52,909 nucleotides of DNA from an archaeon. GTDB taxonomy: Archaea; Iainarchaeota; Iainarchaeia; CSSED10-239. Positions 34,401-42,564 of the stretch are shown in pieces (the stretch's first letter is position 1; the number at the start of each line of letters is the position of its first letter). The notes below the pieces were generated by a model, which saw only the letters and a list, made by a program, of their open reading frames with translations, searched no databases and was not told where the DNA came from. Where the stretch lies: contig JAKQTP010000129.1 of the NCBI GenBank assembly GCA_029563035.1, positions 1-52,909 on the forward strand, in the 5' to 3' direction. A program made the position numbers and the translations under genes.

Positions 34401-35897
34401 ATGCATTCTATATTTATTTTCAAAAGAGTGTTTATATGAACTAATTAAATCTTCAATATGAAAATAATCTTTATACACATAATCTACGATTGCCAAACCT
34501 TCTTGGACCATTATTTGATTTATATTATATGTATAACGACCATAAGTAGATTCAATACCTGCACCAATAAGACCAGTACCATTACAAGTAGGACAAGTAA
34601 TATATACTGTTTTTGTTATAGTTTGTGAACGTTTTCCAGTACCACCACAATAAGCACAAACCACATTATATGTTCCTGGAATATGATTAACACCACAAGG
34701 TTGGGGTTCTAAAGTACCAGAACCTCCACAATTATCACAATCTAACTCTTTAAATCCTTCACAAACTGGGCATAATACAGCTCCTGGAGTATCTTCTGGA
34801 ACTCCTAATCCTGTTGCATTATCTATCCATCCATCACCACCACATTGACCACAGGTTATTCTTCCATCGCCACCGCAATTCCAACAAATTGGACTAGTAA
34901 AACCAGTTCCATTACAAACACCACAAGGACGTGCTCCATCACCACCACACATATGACAATCTACAGGTTCTGTTTCAGTTTCATTACTTAGAATATGTTT
35001 AGTGCCATTACAATTAGAACAAGTAGTTTGTTGTTCCTGTGTTGTATCATATACATCTAAATACATATAAGCTAAAGAACGCCCATGACTATCTGTACTT
35101 CCTTCAAGCTCTACTCGGATTCTAGTAGTATATAAATTATCATAAGTTGCATTACCAAGTACAATTAATTTTTCTAAAAATTCTTTACCATAGGTATACC
35201 ATTTTAATCCTTTTTCTGGGGAATTAATACATAATAATCTACATTTAATTTTTTCACCATTACGAGTAATCCAAATTGTATCTCCATCTATAACATTTAT
35301 AGTATTACTATTATCTATACTAACAGGAATATTATTTATATCAATGTCATGATCTGTCATTACAGGATTATAAACATTAATAATATTTTTATCATTATCT
35401 TTAATCTGTAATTTATTTTCATTTTCTAGAAAAGATAAAGTTAAATCCATAGAATAGTTTGGATTATAAGATAAATTCGTGTTTTCCTTTGCGCTTAATA
35501 TTGTTGAATTAAAATCCGCACTATTACTATATGGTCTAGAAAACATTTCTATAGATGGAGTAACAAATTTAGAAGTATAACTAGCCTCTAATACTTTATT
35601 ATAAAAATGATTTTCAGAAATTATATGATTAAATTTTATATAATGTTGGGTATTAACTGCTTGATTAAATTTAACAGGATAGAAATGCTCACTATTTTGT
35701 GCTATAAGTTGGTCAACAAAAGTAGAATATGGTTTTCTAGGTATTGCTGAATCACCTGTAGGAGTTATATCAAAGTTATTTATAACTTTTGCAAATCCTT
35801 CAAGCATTTCACTAGAAGTATATAACATACCCCTGTTAAATATTCTATTTAAATAAAGTTGTTTCCCAGATTTGGCAACTATGTTTTTCTTTGACAT
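31416..35897 (-). CDS. Large tail protein with staphylococcal-nuclease domain split by DnaJ-like zinc repeats
   Basis: 1493 aa. Residues ~198-282 match a micrococcal-nuclease (SNase) barrel: NVIDGDTIWI, KCRLLCINSPEKG with R220 and E228, DSHGRSLAYMYLD with R273; these are the three catalytic residues. Residues ~293-443 insert nine or so CxxC(x)GxG units (CSNCNGT, CHMCGGDG, CGVCNGTG, CGQCGGDG, CDNCGGSG, CAYCGGTG, CPTCNGTG), then the SNase helix resumes (INQIMVQEGLAIVDYVY). The remaining ~1000 residues are beta-rich, like podoviral tail-tube/nozzle proteins (gp12-like), with TTRTN-style strands and no enzyme motif. The tail-nozzle call is inference from size and position. Confidence 0.75.
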   Translation of the reverse strand: MSKKNIVAKSGKQLYLNRIFNRGMLYTSSEMLEGFAKVINNFDITPTGDSAIPRKPYSTFVDQLIAQNSEHFYPVKFNQAVNTQHYIKFNHIISENHFYNKVLEASYTSKFVTPSIEMFSRPYSNSADFNSTILSAKENTNLSYNPNYSMDLTLSFLENENKLQIKDNDKNIINVYNPVMTDHDIDINNIPVSIDNSNTINVIDGDTIWITRNGEKIKCRLLCINSPEKGLKWYTYGKEFLEKLIVLGNATYDNLYTTRIRVELEGSTDSHGRSLAYMYLDVYDTTQEQQTTCSNCNGTKHILSNETETEPVDCHMCGGDGARPCGVCNGTGFTSPICWNCGGDGRITCGQCGGDGWIDNATGLGVPEDTPGAVLCPVCEGFKELDCDNCGGSGTLEPQPCGVNHIPGTYNVVCAYCGGTGKRSQTITKTVYITCPTCNGTGLIGAGIESTYGRYTYNINQIMVQEGLAIVDYVYKDYFHIEDLISSYKHSFENKYRMHNTQETDPLYIAQKNQVELSIDREDYIIEAIELNETKPIIHNVNSKTKQINFIKINYLDAIGFIGRIIAPDKNNNPEIYYQGLIILKCKLRENNDPYFEIELPSNNLQGNLPDVVTASTTGFNLYNDELIHTEDTEDYLYPTFIRGVIATLSGHEKTIINTALRNDKITLKAIMNNTFYTNTYKPDFNYKINYSLYGQTDTADTSTLFIARAKLCTYYSRIATPYIFKENNKVKLIFKTTTTAYEGIADIKLKVKNPLTNEMDPFLLLSMYLQDNNEVHDEIIDIYKYVDGVPTKISKPTITDVGLGYKEYSLTPNPDFLLVDDAEYQLSVEHITSDFYDLEVRLQYSGPESTTLIESNLEKIDTAELILNDANYVQIYPETDKLYTNIFMKINSLDIEYTDNKTQNIKIPFVNKVFIINESFDNYVLETEFGNIDFVINTLLSKTSNSIDYITAAVLRITNTLNINTTLQLDGKWQYAKYNTDAFIDITPFNLLYYVNEGTCTKVKNPITTQDWIPETAGKFAIKFILQPRYKFNYNGVDYFYTNDLQASSVVMPLLKVDYELEIVDTEKLKEDLNIKDCTRLCIFNGQIGLYGPYTKTNTIFFSMFEQPWYYNFPYYSIDVGEQIIYATEYSSNLVIFGKNNIFMLTSIGTVTEAVLSKIYNNLSISTSDISSVSTLGTNLLFFSGGVGYIVVTNKYYNDPTNINIYKLTENIDQVLLNPESLIRLINNVSITHNIDIIYIERKVFIDTTYINVIHNYTYKINNVDYYSVVIYRYNQNYKYWTIYSIPNQGIKKIISFYTFEPNLGVQFTIVDSADKLNNMYVNDKIGVFKDNFAGVNYPIETIINSGFLGVDTLNDKRFKDLIFDFNNIAGKSAINIKCSFFVDGIPIVIGGETSPIIVDDYGGLADETEYTEGQSQFLHISNRGDTYTQIYGAEFDLSNSHYTASGRCHFRLPVFGKGRLPSFVLKLSSENIYEFLSFSLIYKEKNINRRR

Positions 35898-35960
35898 AAC
35901 TACCCTCCTTAATTTTTTTCATAAATTGTTAATGATTGTGTATTGATGTTCTTCTACCTT

Positions 35961-36161
35961 TTAATTACTTGGTGTTTGACCACACGTGCAACCTTCACCA
36001 TCTTCAAGTTGTTTTACACGCTTTAATATATTTAACGCTTGTATTTTCATATTTGCAACTGCAATTTCTGTATCACAGTTCATAGGTTTTCCTATTACTT
36101 TGTTTGCTCTCTCTGTTTCCATATTTGTTATTGCTTGATTTAATTCATTGCTTGATGCCAT
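35961..36161 (-). CDS. Small hypothetical protein, 66 aa
   Basis: A short helical protein (NQAITNMETERANKVIG, NMKIQALNILKRVKQLED) ending CTCGQTPSN with a CxC pair. GGAGA lies upstream and the ATG abuts the stop of the membrane protein gene. Probably a minor virion or chaperone-like protein; unknown. Confidence 0.6.
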   Translation of the reverse strand: MASSNELNQAITNMETERANKVIGKPMNCDTEIAVANMKIQALNILKRVKQLEDGEGCTCGQTPSN

Positions 36162-36523
36162 TATTTTTTCTCCTTTTTTAAGTTTTTTAAAAATTCTTCT
36201 TTAATATATTTTATATTAGGTGCTTTTTTATCAAAGAGCACATATCGTTGTATCACCAATGCTAGAGCAATAATTAATGCCCACATTGGTGCAGGAGTAG
36301 CCCAGAAAGCCGTAACTGCTGAACCTACTCCTACTAACCACCAATTATTTGTCAACGTGCCAATGCCTATAAAAACTAATGCCCATCCTTCGAAGATTGT
36401 AAAAGGTATTACTAGTGCAATAATACCTTTTGCTGAAGTGAAAAACCTTTTAATCAGCGACCATATCGTTTTTAAGCCTGCGATAAAATAATTAATAAGC
36501 TTCATAAACATCATCATATACAT
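36161..36523 (-). CDS. Membrane protein, holin candidate, 120 aa
   Basis: The start at 36523 is set by AGGAG 7 bases upstream. An N-terminal amphipathic segment (FIAGLKTIWSLIKRFF) is followed by three hydrophobic segments (GIIALVIPFTIFEGWALVFIG, WWLVGVGSAVTAFWATP, MWALIIALALVIQRYVLF) and a basic tail (FLKNLKKEKK). Size, three membrane spans and a charged tail fit class I holins. It overlaps the zinc-finger virion gene by 32 bases. No endolysin is beside it, so the role is tentative. Confidence 0.6.
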   Translation of the reverse strand: MYMMMFMKLINYFIAGLKTIWSLIKRFFTSAKGIIALVIPFTIFEGWALVFIGIGTLTNNWWLVGVGSAVTAFWATPAPMWALIIALALVIQRYVLFDKKAPNIKYIKEEFLKNLKKEKK

Positions 36524-37031
36524 CTAATTCTCCTGAGCCATTACATACATCGCATTTACCATACTCTGGGATAAAGCCTGATCCCGAGCAACGCATACAT
36601 TGTGCAAAACCACTCCAGTTACAAACATCACAACCTTCCCCACCACAGGATCCACATGGACCCAGGTCTTCTCGATAACCTAAGCCATAACAATCAGGAC
36701 AAGAAACATCGTTGTAAGCATAACCTGAACCACTGCACTTATAACACGTTTCTTGGTCTACTACTGCATATTGATACCAATATGCATATACATTGATATT
36801 ACTGTTCACAACTGTTGATGCTGTAAATTGAGTATTACTAACTCCGTAAACCCATTTAACAAATGTCCAATTACTTCTACTAGGGTTGCTTGGTAGAGTT
36901 GTAGTCCCACCTGCTGCAACAGTTTTTGTAGAAACAATTGATCCGTTTGCAATAAATGTTACTGTTACAGTACTTGGTTCTTCTGTAAACAGAATGGCTC
37001 TCCTATGCAATAACATTAGTATTCTCCCCAA
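36492..37031 (-). CDS. Virion protein with InlB/Flg_new-like repeat and DnaJ-like zinc repeats
   Basis: 179 aa. Residues ~20-88 resemble the Listeria-Bacteroides (Flg_new) surface repeat: VTVTFIANGSIVSTKTV, GGTTTLPSNPSRSNWTF, NINVYAYW. The C-terminal half is a cysteine module: CYKCSGSGY, CPDCYGLGY, CGSCGGEG, CDVCNWSG, CMRCSGSG, CDVCNGSG. It closely parallels the protein at 38867-39370. It lies between fibre-like and membrane genes. Likely a small surface or tail appendage; binding of zinc is predicted from the CxxCxGxG pattern. Confidence 0.7.
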   Translation of the reverse strand: MGRILMLLHRRAILFTEEPSTVTVTFIANGSIVSTKTVAAGGTTTLPSNPSRSNWTFVKWVYGVSNTQFTASTVVNSNINVYAYWYQYAVVDQETCYKCSGSGYAYNDVSCPDCYGLGYREDLGPCGSCGGEGCDVCNWSGFAQCMRCSGSGFIPEYGKCDVCNGSGELDVYDDVYEAY

Positions 37032-37441
37032 GTTCCTAAATAGTTAGTACCAACTTTTATAATAGAAAACTCATAGATTTTGTTTGCTGCAAATGTTGGT
37101 AGAGCAGTTTGCCATTTAATAGTATCTGTAAAAGATATACTATAACCAGTAGTAGAATTTATCATAACAATATGCCATTGTGATAAATAACCAGTAGTAT
37201 TACTTGTAAGAGATACAGATAAATTTGTTGTTGTTTGTTTATAATAACTTTTACCAGATGAAAGATTTGCTGGGATATCATTTACTTGAACTATTTCTTC
37301 TGCTACACGTATTGGGGCATTTGATACATTTCCAAAAAATAAATGTTCATTGGTAAATCCAAGTTCACCATGACTCAAAGTTGTTCCTGGTGTAGCCGAA
37401 GTGGTTCTTTTATTTTTTATTAAACCTGTTGCATTAGCCAT
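37016..37441 (-). CDS. Fibre-associated protein, 141 aa
   Basis: The N terminus (LIKNKRTTSATPGTTLSHGE, then LGFTNEHLFFGN) shares the GELG-x(5)-FxGN pattern with the next upstream protein (GELGVIGDYFVYGN), the usual N-terminal attachment element of phage fibre or tropism proteins. The rest is Ser/Thr/Asn-rich beta structure (SVSLTSNTTGYLSQWHIVMI). It is probably a short fibre or fibre tip. Confidence 0.65.
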   Translation of the reverse strand: MANATGLIKNKRTTSATPGTTLSHGELGFTNEHLFFGNVSNAPIRVAEEIVQVNDIPANLSSGKSYYKQTTTNLSVSLTSNTTGYLSQWHIVMINSTTGYSISFTDTIKWQTALPTFAANKIYEFSIIKVGTNYLGTWGEY

Positions 37442-37454
37442 AGGTTACACCTCC

Positions 37455-38852
37455 TTATGACCAAGCACCTGCATCAATAGTAGTTAATTCTAGGACAGTA
37501 GTCCATGCTGGAGCTCCTGAACCTGCAGAAGTTAATATTTGACCAGATGTACCAGCTGCTGTAGGTGCATAAAATGATGGAGAATAATTACTTGAACCAT
37601 TCAATGTTACAGCTGGGATTTGTCTTGGTAATGCTACATATGCTTTTCCTGAACTTAATTCTACAGCTCTATTTAATTCTGTAGGAGTATATCCTATTTT
37701 TAATAAACCATATACTGAAGGGGTAGCTTCATTATAAGTAGTATTATTATCAGTACCCCACACAACAGTACCATCAGATGAATATTTTAATACTTGACCT
37801 GTTGCTCCACCAGAAGGAATATGTTTATATCCAGCAGTGTCTTTATGGGCAAGTGTAATAGTACCACTAGCATAAGTAAATATTAAACTTCCACTTGTAG
37901 AAAAATTAATAGTTGTTGTCGCATCATTAAGTACGCCAGAACCATTAACAGCAATAGGTCTCCATGTATTTGTATCTGTTGCTGGAATACCTAATCCAGT
38001 AATATCTGCTTTTACTACAGTTGTTGCAGCAGTAATATGTCCATTAGTATCTACAGTAATTTTATATAATCCAGAAGATAAGGCACCTGAGCCACTTGTT
38101 GGATGTTCATAATAATTTAAAGGTAAAAAGTAATTTGTTAATGTATATGCTGTATTTTGTACATCTGTTACATCAGCTTTTACTAGATACACATTATTTC
38201 CAACAGTTAAAAAGTCACCTTTTTTATAAGCTGTTCCAGTAGCATAAACTCCTCTATAAGTTTCAATAGCTCCTGTTCTACCATTAACCATAGTAACAGC
38301 ATCTGTATTATCAATTTTATCCCAACTAGTTCCATTATAAACAGACCAGTCACCAATACCATAATCATTATCTACAGTACCAGCAGGATTTTTTGTACCA
38401 GCAACAGAACATATATAGAAATCTCCCTTTACAGGACTTGTCGCAATACCAGTTGCTGTTGCATCCCAAGCACTTATATAATTTAATTTACCAAATATAG
38501 AGTCTGGTAAAGCACTCATTTTTATTTTTGTTCCATCATATATTGCTGTTTTAAAAGCATCAACATACTTTTTAGTAACAGCATCATATTCATTAGTAGG
38601 AGTTAAAGTTACTCCACCACTATCTAAAAATTGTGGTAAAATATTAAATTTATTGTTACTTGAAAATATATTTTCTGTATTCCAAGCAGCAAGAACTTTA
38701 ACTGGATTATCAGCAGTATCAACTGCTCCACGATTACCATAAACAAAATAATCACCAATGACACCTAGTTCACCTGGTTTTAAAGTGTTTAAAAGCATAG
38801 TAGCAACAGATTCTGATACTTTTCTTTTTACTCTAATTTGTGTTATACTCAT
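37455..38852 (-). CDS. Tail fibre-like protein
   Basis: 465 aa with an attachment-type N terminus (LKPGELGVIGDYFVYGN), NEYDAVTKKYVDAFK, and repeated beta segments seen in many tail fibres (SSGLYKITVDTNGHITAATT, ADITGLGIPATDTNT, GQVLKYSSDGTVVWG, GQILTSAGSGAPAWT). It is low in Cys and rich in Gly, Thr and Ala. It is the main candidate receptor-binding protein here. Downstream relatives at 37016 and 36492 may be accessory tips. Confidence 0.75.
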   Translation of the reverse strand: MSITQIRVKRKVSESVATMLLNTLKPGELGVIGDYFVYGNRGAVDTADNPVKVLAAWNTENIFSSNNKFNILPQFLDSGGVTLTPTNEYDAVTKKYVDAFKTAIYDGTKIKMSALPDSIFGKLNYISAWDATATGIATSPVKGDFYICSVAGTKNPAGTVDNDYGIGDWSVYNGTSWDKIDNTDAVTMVNGRTGAIETYRGVYATGTAYKKGDFLTVGNNVYLVKADVTDVQNTAYTLTNYFLPLNYYEHPTSGSGALSSGLYKITVDTNGHITAATTVVKADITGLGIPATDTNTWRPIAVNGSGVLNDATTTINFSTSGSLIFTYASGTITLAHKDTAGYKHIPSGGATGQVLKYSSDGTVVWGTDNNTTYNEATPSVYGLLKIGYTPTELNRAVELSSGKAYVALPRQIPAVTLNGSSNYSPSFYAPTAAGTSGQILTSAGSGAPAWTTVLELTTIDAGAWS

Positions 38853-38866
38853 ATTATTTTTCCTTT

Positions 38867-39370
38867 CTAATAAGTTGAATATACAATTTGATACTCAGAA
38901 GATTCTGGAACCCATGTATCATTTATAAAACCTGTTTTATCACATGTATAACAAGGTTCAAATCCCATATAATTACAAGTATCACAACCATCTCCACCAC
39001 ATATATGACAAATTTGTCCATCATAATAACCTAATCCATCACAGGTTGAGCATGGTATCACAGTCCAATAGCCCCCAATAATAACAGTTTCAGCTTTAGA
39101 CCACACAGCAGTAATAGTTCTACTAGAAGTAATATTTGTATAAGAACCTTCCCATCCTTCAAATGTCCATTCTACTCTGGTTGGATTAACAGGAACAATA
39201 GCATCTTCACTATCTTCAATAGTTTGTGTACTAATAGCTATACCATTAGCAACAAAAGTTACTGTATGGGAAATTAATGCTGGGGCTTGTTCAATTTTTT
39301 TTAATATAGTATCTAATTTTATAATTGAAAAAGGCAATTTAATCAACTCCTTACCATTGGTCTCCATCAA
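38867..39370 (-). CDS. Virion protein with Flg_new-like repeat and zinc repeats (second copy)
   Basis: 167 aa with the same two-part design as 36492-37031. Residues ~35-92 form an InlB/Flg_new-like unit (HTVTFVANGIAISTQTI, VEWTFEGWEGSYTN, RTITAVWS). A shorter cysteine module follows (CSTCDGLGYY, CHICGGDG, CDTCNYMG, CYTCDKTG). The two proteins flank the fibre-like genes and are evidently paralogues. It overlaps the upstream gene by 20 bases. Confidence 0.7.
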   Translation of the reverse strand: MMETNGKELIKLPFSIIKLDTILKKIEQAPALISHTVTFVANGIAISTQTIEDSEDAIVPVNPTRVEWTFEGWEGSYTNITSSRTITAVWSKAETVIIGGYWTVIPCSTCDGLGYYDGQICHICGGDGCDTCNYMGFEPCYTCDKTGFINDTWVPESSEYQIVYSTY

Positions 39371-39785
39371 TAATACCTATAACATATCCAGATATTCTGA
39401 TATTACCATCATCAATTTTTGTTATATCCATAATCTCATCATCACTAAATAATCTTATTAAACCTTCATTATCACCATGAAGTGCAATTTCACGAATAGC
39501 AATAAGCTCTTCTCGTACAGTTGTTAAATTGTGTTTTATTTCAGAAGAATCTAAATCTCCCAAAGCTCCATACTGTTCATTTAATTCATTATATTTATCT
39601 CTTAATTCTAAAATACGTGCAAGAAGAATGTTTTCATCTCTTACAGTTTCTGTAGGAACTCCAGGTTCTATATTTTGGTTATTCTGTTCAGGACTAAATA
39701 TTGGTGTACCAGTATTTCGTTTTATTTCAAAGAATGGTCCCAAACTTCCATATTTATTAGTATTTCGATTATTCATATAAATCAC
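39351..39785 (-). CDS. Virion-associated protein with coiled coil, 144 aa
   Basis: A polar N terminus (NNRNTNKYGSLGPFFEIKRN) is followed by a helical coiled-coil region (LLARILELRDKYNELNEQYG, SSEIKHNLTTVREELIAIRE) and a short beta end (NIRISGYVIGIIDGDQW). It lies directly after the connector gene and overlaps the next. Probably a fibre attachment or trimerisation protein. Confidence 0.6.
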   Translation of the reverse strand: MIYMNNRNTNKYGSLGPFFEIKRNTGTPIFSPEQNNQNIEPGVPTETVRDENILLARILELRDKYNELNEQYGALGDLDSSEIKHNLTTVREELIAIREIALHGDNEGLIRLFSDDEIMDITKIDDGNIRISGYVIGIIDGDQW

Positions 39786-40355
39786 CTATTCTTCTTCTAC
39801 TATAGGATCTGGGATTACAAACATGGAATAATCTAAACGTAACCAATTTTCTAATTCTAATTCAGCTTTATTTTTATATACTATATATTGGGTTTCCGTT
39901 TCATCTTCCTCTTCTAAATATAATGCTGATGCCTGATAAATAACACACTGTCTTATATAATGATCAGGTATCTCATTATAATTAAATTTTTCAGAAGATA
40001 TTCTATCACCAAATGTACCAGTCCAAACAGTATTTTCAGGATTATATTCTAACCACTGTCCTAAAGTTCTTTCTTTAAAAATTTTATCAACCACATTATA
40101 ATATATATCTCCAGTATTAAACTCTGTTGGATCTGCTGAAAACTGTCCCAAATAATTTGTTAAAAACATAGTATTATAATAAAGTTCATAATCTTCGTAT
40201 AACTGTTTAGGTGTTCTATATGTTGTTCTTAATTTTCCATTAATAATATCAATAGAAGAATCAATGTAAAATTCCAAACGGTCATATGGTAATTGAAAAG
40301 ATGAGCTGTTACTAATCAGTTTATTTATTTGATTCACAATTGTTTTTAGTAACAT
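39786..40355 (-). CDS. Head-tail connector / tail tubular A-like protein
   Basis: 189 aa. Helical N terminus (KTIVNQINKLISNSS), LPYDRLEFYIDSSIDIINGK, LYEDYELYYNTMF, and the late helix CVIYQASALYLEEEDETETQ followed by KNKAELELENWLRLDYSMF. This helix arrangement and the place after the capsid genes match podoviral gp11-like adaptors that join portal to tail. Assigned by layout and position. Confidence 0.65.
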   Translation of the reverse strand: MLLKTIVNQINKLISNSSSFQLPYDRLEFYIDSSIDIINGKLRTTYRTPKQLYEDYELYYNTMFLTNYLGQFSADPTEFNTGDIYYNVVDKIFKERTLGQWLEYNPENTVWTGTFGDRISSEKFNYNEIPDHYIRQCVIYQASALYLEEEDETETQYIVYKNKAELELENWLRLDYSMFVIPDPIVEEE

Positions 40356-40376
40356 ATTTCCTCCTTAAATATAAGA

Positions 40377-40408
40377 GTGACTAAAGCGACTTGTGTCACC
40401 TTAGCCAC
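40377..40408 (-). other. 14-bp RNA hairpin between structural genes
   Basis: On the minus-strand RNA, GTGGCTAAGGTGAC pairs with GTCGCTTTAGTCAC around ACAA: 14 pairs with three G-U wobbles. No strong T-run follows, so it may be a partial terminator, RNA-processing or stability site that sets capsid versus tail expression. Confidence 0.6.
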
Positions 40409-40421
40409 CGATTTTGACATA

Positions 40422-40871
40422 TTAAACCGATCTATCTTCTCTAATATCAGGTTTGCCACTTCGCATAGATTCGATTTTATAATCTAATCTACGTAAACGA
40501 GCTTCGATAATAGTGATAAAACGATTATGAATTAATCTAGCGACACCATCTGCAGGTACTTTAATTGTGTTTCCATTAATGGCAACTATAAAACTTGGTT
40601 GATATTCTCTATAAATAGTTGGTATAGCATACATAGAACAATTTATTCCACGTGCCAAATCATTAATAAGACGTTTATTAAACTCTATTTGTTTTTGTGC
40701 TTTTGCTTGTAATTGTCTATTCATTTCAATTACAACAGAGGATGCACTATTAGATTGCTTTTGAGCAGAGGTTGCATCAACTATTGCTTTTGCCAGGTCT
40801 GATAAATTAACAGTAGGTTCTTGTTTTGCAGTAATAGGTGTGTTCGGGATACTTCTTGGTTGTTTTTCCAT
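40422..40871 (-). CDS. Hypothetical structural-module protein, 149 aa
   Basis: A disordered Pro/Gln-rich N terminus (PRSIPNTPITAKQEPTVN) is followed by helices (LSDLAKAIVDATSAQKQSN) and a beta-helical C-terminal half (YQPSFIVAINGNTIKVPADG, RFITIIEARLRRLDYKIES). It lies between capsid and connector genes. Possibly a head decoration or completion protein; family not recognised. Confidence 0.6.
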   Translation of the reverse strand: MEKQPRSIPNTPITAKQEPTVNLSDLAKAIVDATSAQKQSNSASSVVIEMNRQLQAKAQKQIEFNKRLINDLARGINCSMYAIPTIYREYQPSFIVAINGNTIKVPADGVARLIHNRFITIIEARLRRLDYKIESMRSGKPDIREDRSV

Positions 40872-40922
40872 AATTTTATTTTCCTCCTAATTTATGGTAA
40901 TCAGGAATCACAGAAGGGTATA

Positions 40923-42542
40923 CTATCTGATTGCAAATTTAATTGCATTCTCTACAGCAGTGTTATTTGCAGTTACAGCATATTGTGCATCATTGAAATG
41001 ATTTGCATAATCCGAAACTACAGCCATGTAGGTTAACAATGCTTTTGAAGGAACGAATACAAATTGAACTAATGCCTCAGGTCTTACACATGTGAAACCT
41101 AATGTGTCGATTTTGAAACCGACTGATTGTCTTTGATCGATTGGGTCAAGTACGCCAGCAGAGCCTTTTGGCTTAGCATAGAACTTAGCACCAGAACGTC
41201 CAGAAATTCCAGTTTTAATCATATATTCATCACCAAACATAAATGAACGGTGAACAGGTAATTGATACCATGAAAGAGCCTTTAATTCTGCAATCTCATC
41301 ATTAGTATATACTGATGTAGAAGCAGTAGAACCTCTTAATAAAGTAGGTTCTGTTCCAGCTGCTTTCATAGCAGGAGTTCTAAACCATATACCTTTAATA
41401 AAAGCTGTACCAGCTGTTCCACTACCAGTATAAGAGCCAGTACCAGAATTAATGTGAGTAAGAATACCCGTAGGGGTAGTTCCACTTGTAAAGATATCCC
41501 ATGTAACATTTTGAGGGATATATGAACCGTCTTTTAATCTCTTATCCGCTACAATTCTGCATTCAGGAGTAGCTGGATCAAGATAATTTAAATATAACTC
41601 AGTACCTTCAGGTAATACAGCTCGGGTAGATGCATTATCCTTTAGATAAGTTGTTGCTTGAGATAATACAGATACTAAACGAATAGCAAATGCAGTACCA
41701 TCTTTATATTCTCCTGGATTAGCTATCTCATCATAACCATAAGCATAATCATCTAACATAGTCTCTTCGAAACGTAAATTAAATAATTCTACAGGTTTTC
41801 CAGTTTTATAAGGTTCAGCAGTTTGTGTTAATGTCATATACTCTTTTACAAGTGGATCAGATACTAAATCAAATGTATGTTCTGGTGAACATATAATGAC
41901 ATAAGCACCATTTAAAGGTTTAACTAAAGTTCTTTGAAACTTTAATGCTTGTAAACGATAATCTTCAATACCTATTGTATCTCCTAAACATAATTCATCA
42001 ACACCAGCTTTTGCTTCAGCATATACTGGGTTTGAGAAGAATATCATTTCTTCACGACATAATCTTTCTCCTGTTTTAACAGCAACTTCTCCATATTGCA
42101 TAGAGTAGTGAGCAATTACATCATCAATAATATTAAATTCAACTCGGTCAGAAAACTCCATATAACGACCATATTGTCCGAATGTTCCTGAGAACGATTC
42201 AGAAGCCATCATATCAGATTTTGGTGGAACACCCTCAGCTAGTGGAACAGTGTGTTCTGTAATTCCACCCCATCTACGAAGTAACAACTTAGCGTTTCCT
42301 GCTGGAACTTCTTTAGTCTTACAATACTTTAAATATACATTGTTTTCAGAACCTAATTTAATAGTGTCTAAAAGCATTTTATCATAGAAATATTCTATAA
42401 TACGTCCACGTTTAACAACGTCTGTTTCATTTGCTAATAAACCGTTAGCAACTGCGGTAATACTATTAATATCCTGAATATCTGCTAATGCTTTTAAATT
42501 GGTATTAGCACTTAATTCAGCATACATGTTTGTAGCTGGCAT
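40923..42542 (-). CDS. Major capsid protein
   Basis: 539 aa, directly after the scaffold-like gene. The N terminus is helical (MYAELSANTNLKALADIQD), then RGRIIEYFYDKMLLDTI, SDRVEFNIIDDVIAHYSMQY, GERLCREEMIFFSN and AYVIICSPEHTFDLVSDPLV, a typical HK97-fold E-loop, spine helix and A-domain order for podovirus capsids. An Ala/Thr/Gly-rich insertion (~340-400; GTGSYTGSGTAGTAF) may form a surface bump. Strong TAGGAG-type site upstream. Confidence 0.8.
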   Translation of the reverse strand: MPATNMYAELSANTNLKALADIQDINSITAVANGLLANETDVVKRGRIIEYFYDKMLLDTIKLGSENNVYLKYCKTKEVPAGNAKLLLRRWGGITEHTVPLAEGVPPKSDMMASESFSGTFGQYGRYMEFSDRVEFNIIDDVIAHYSMQYGEVAVKTGERLCREEMIFFSNPVYAEAKAGVDELCLGDTIGIEDYRLQALKFQRTLVKPLNGAYVIICSPEHTFDLVSDPLVKEYMTLTQTAEPYKTGKPVELFNLRFEETMLDDYAYGYDEIANPGEYKDGTAFAIRLVSVLSQATTYLKDNASTRAVLPEGTELYLNYLDPATPECRIVADKRLKDGSYIPQNVTWDIFTSGTTPTGILTHINSGTGSYTGSGTAGTAFIKGIWFRTPAMKAAGTEPTLLRGSTASTSVYTNDEIAELKALSWYQLPVHRSFMFGDEYMIKTGISGRSGAKFYAKPKGSAGVLDPIDQRQSVGFKIDTLGFTCVRPEALVQFVFVPSKALLTYMAVVSDYANHFNDAQYAVTANNTAVENAIKFAIR

Positions 42543-42564
42543 AATAATTCTCCTTTTTTAGATT

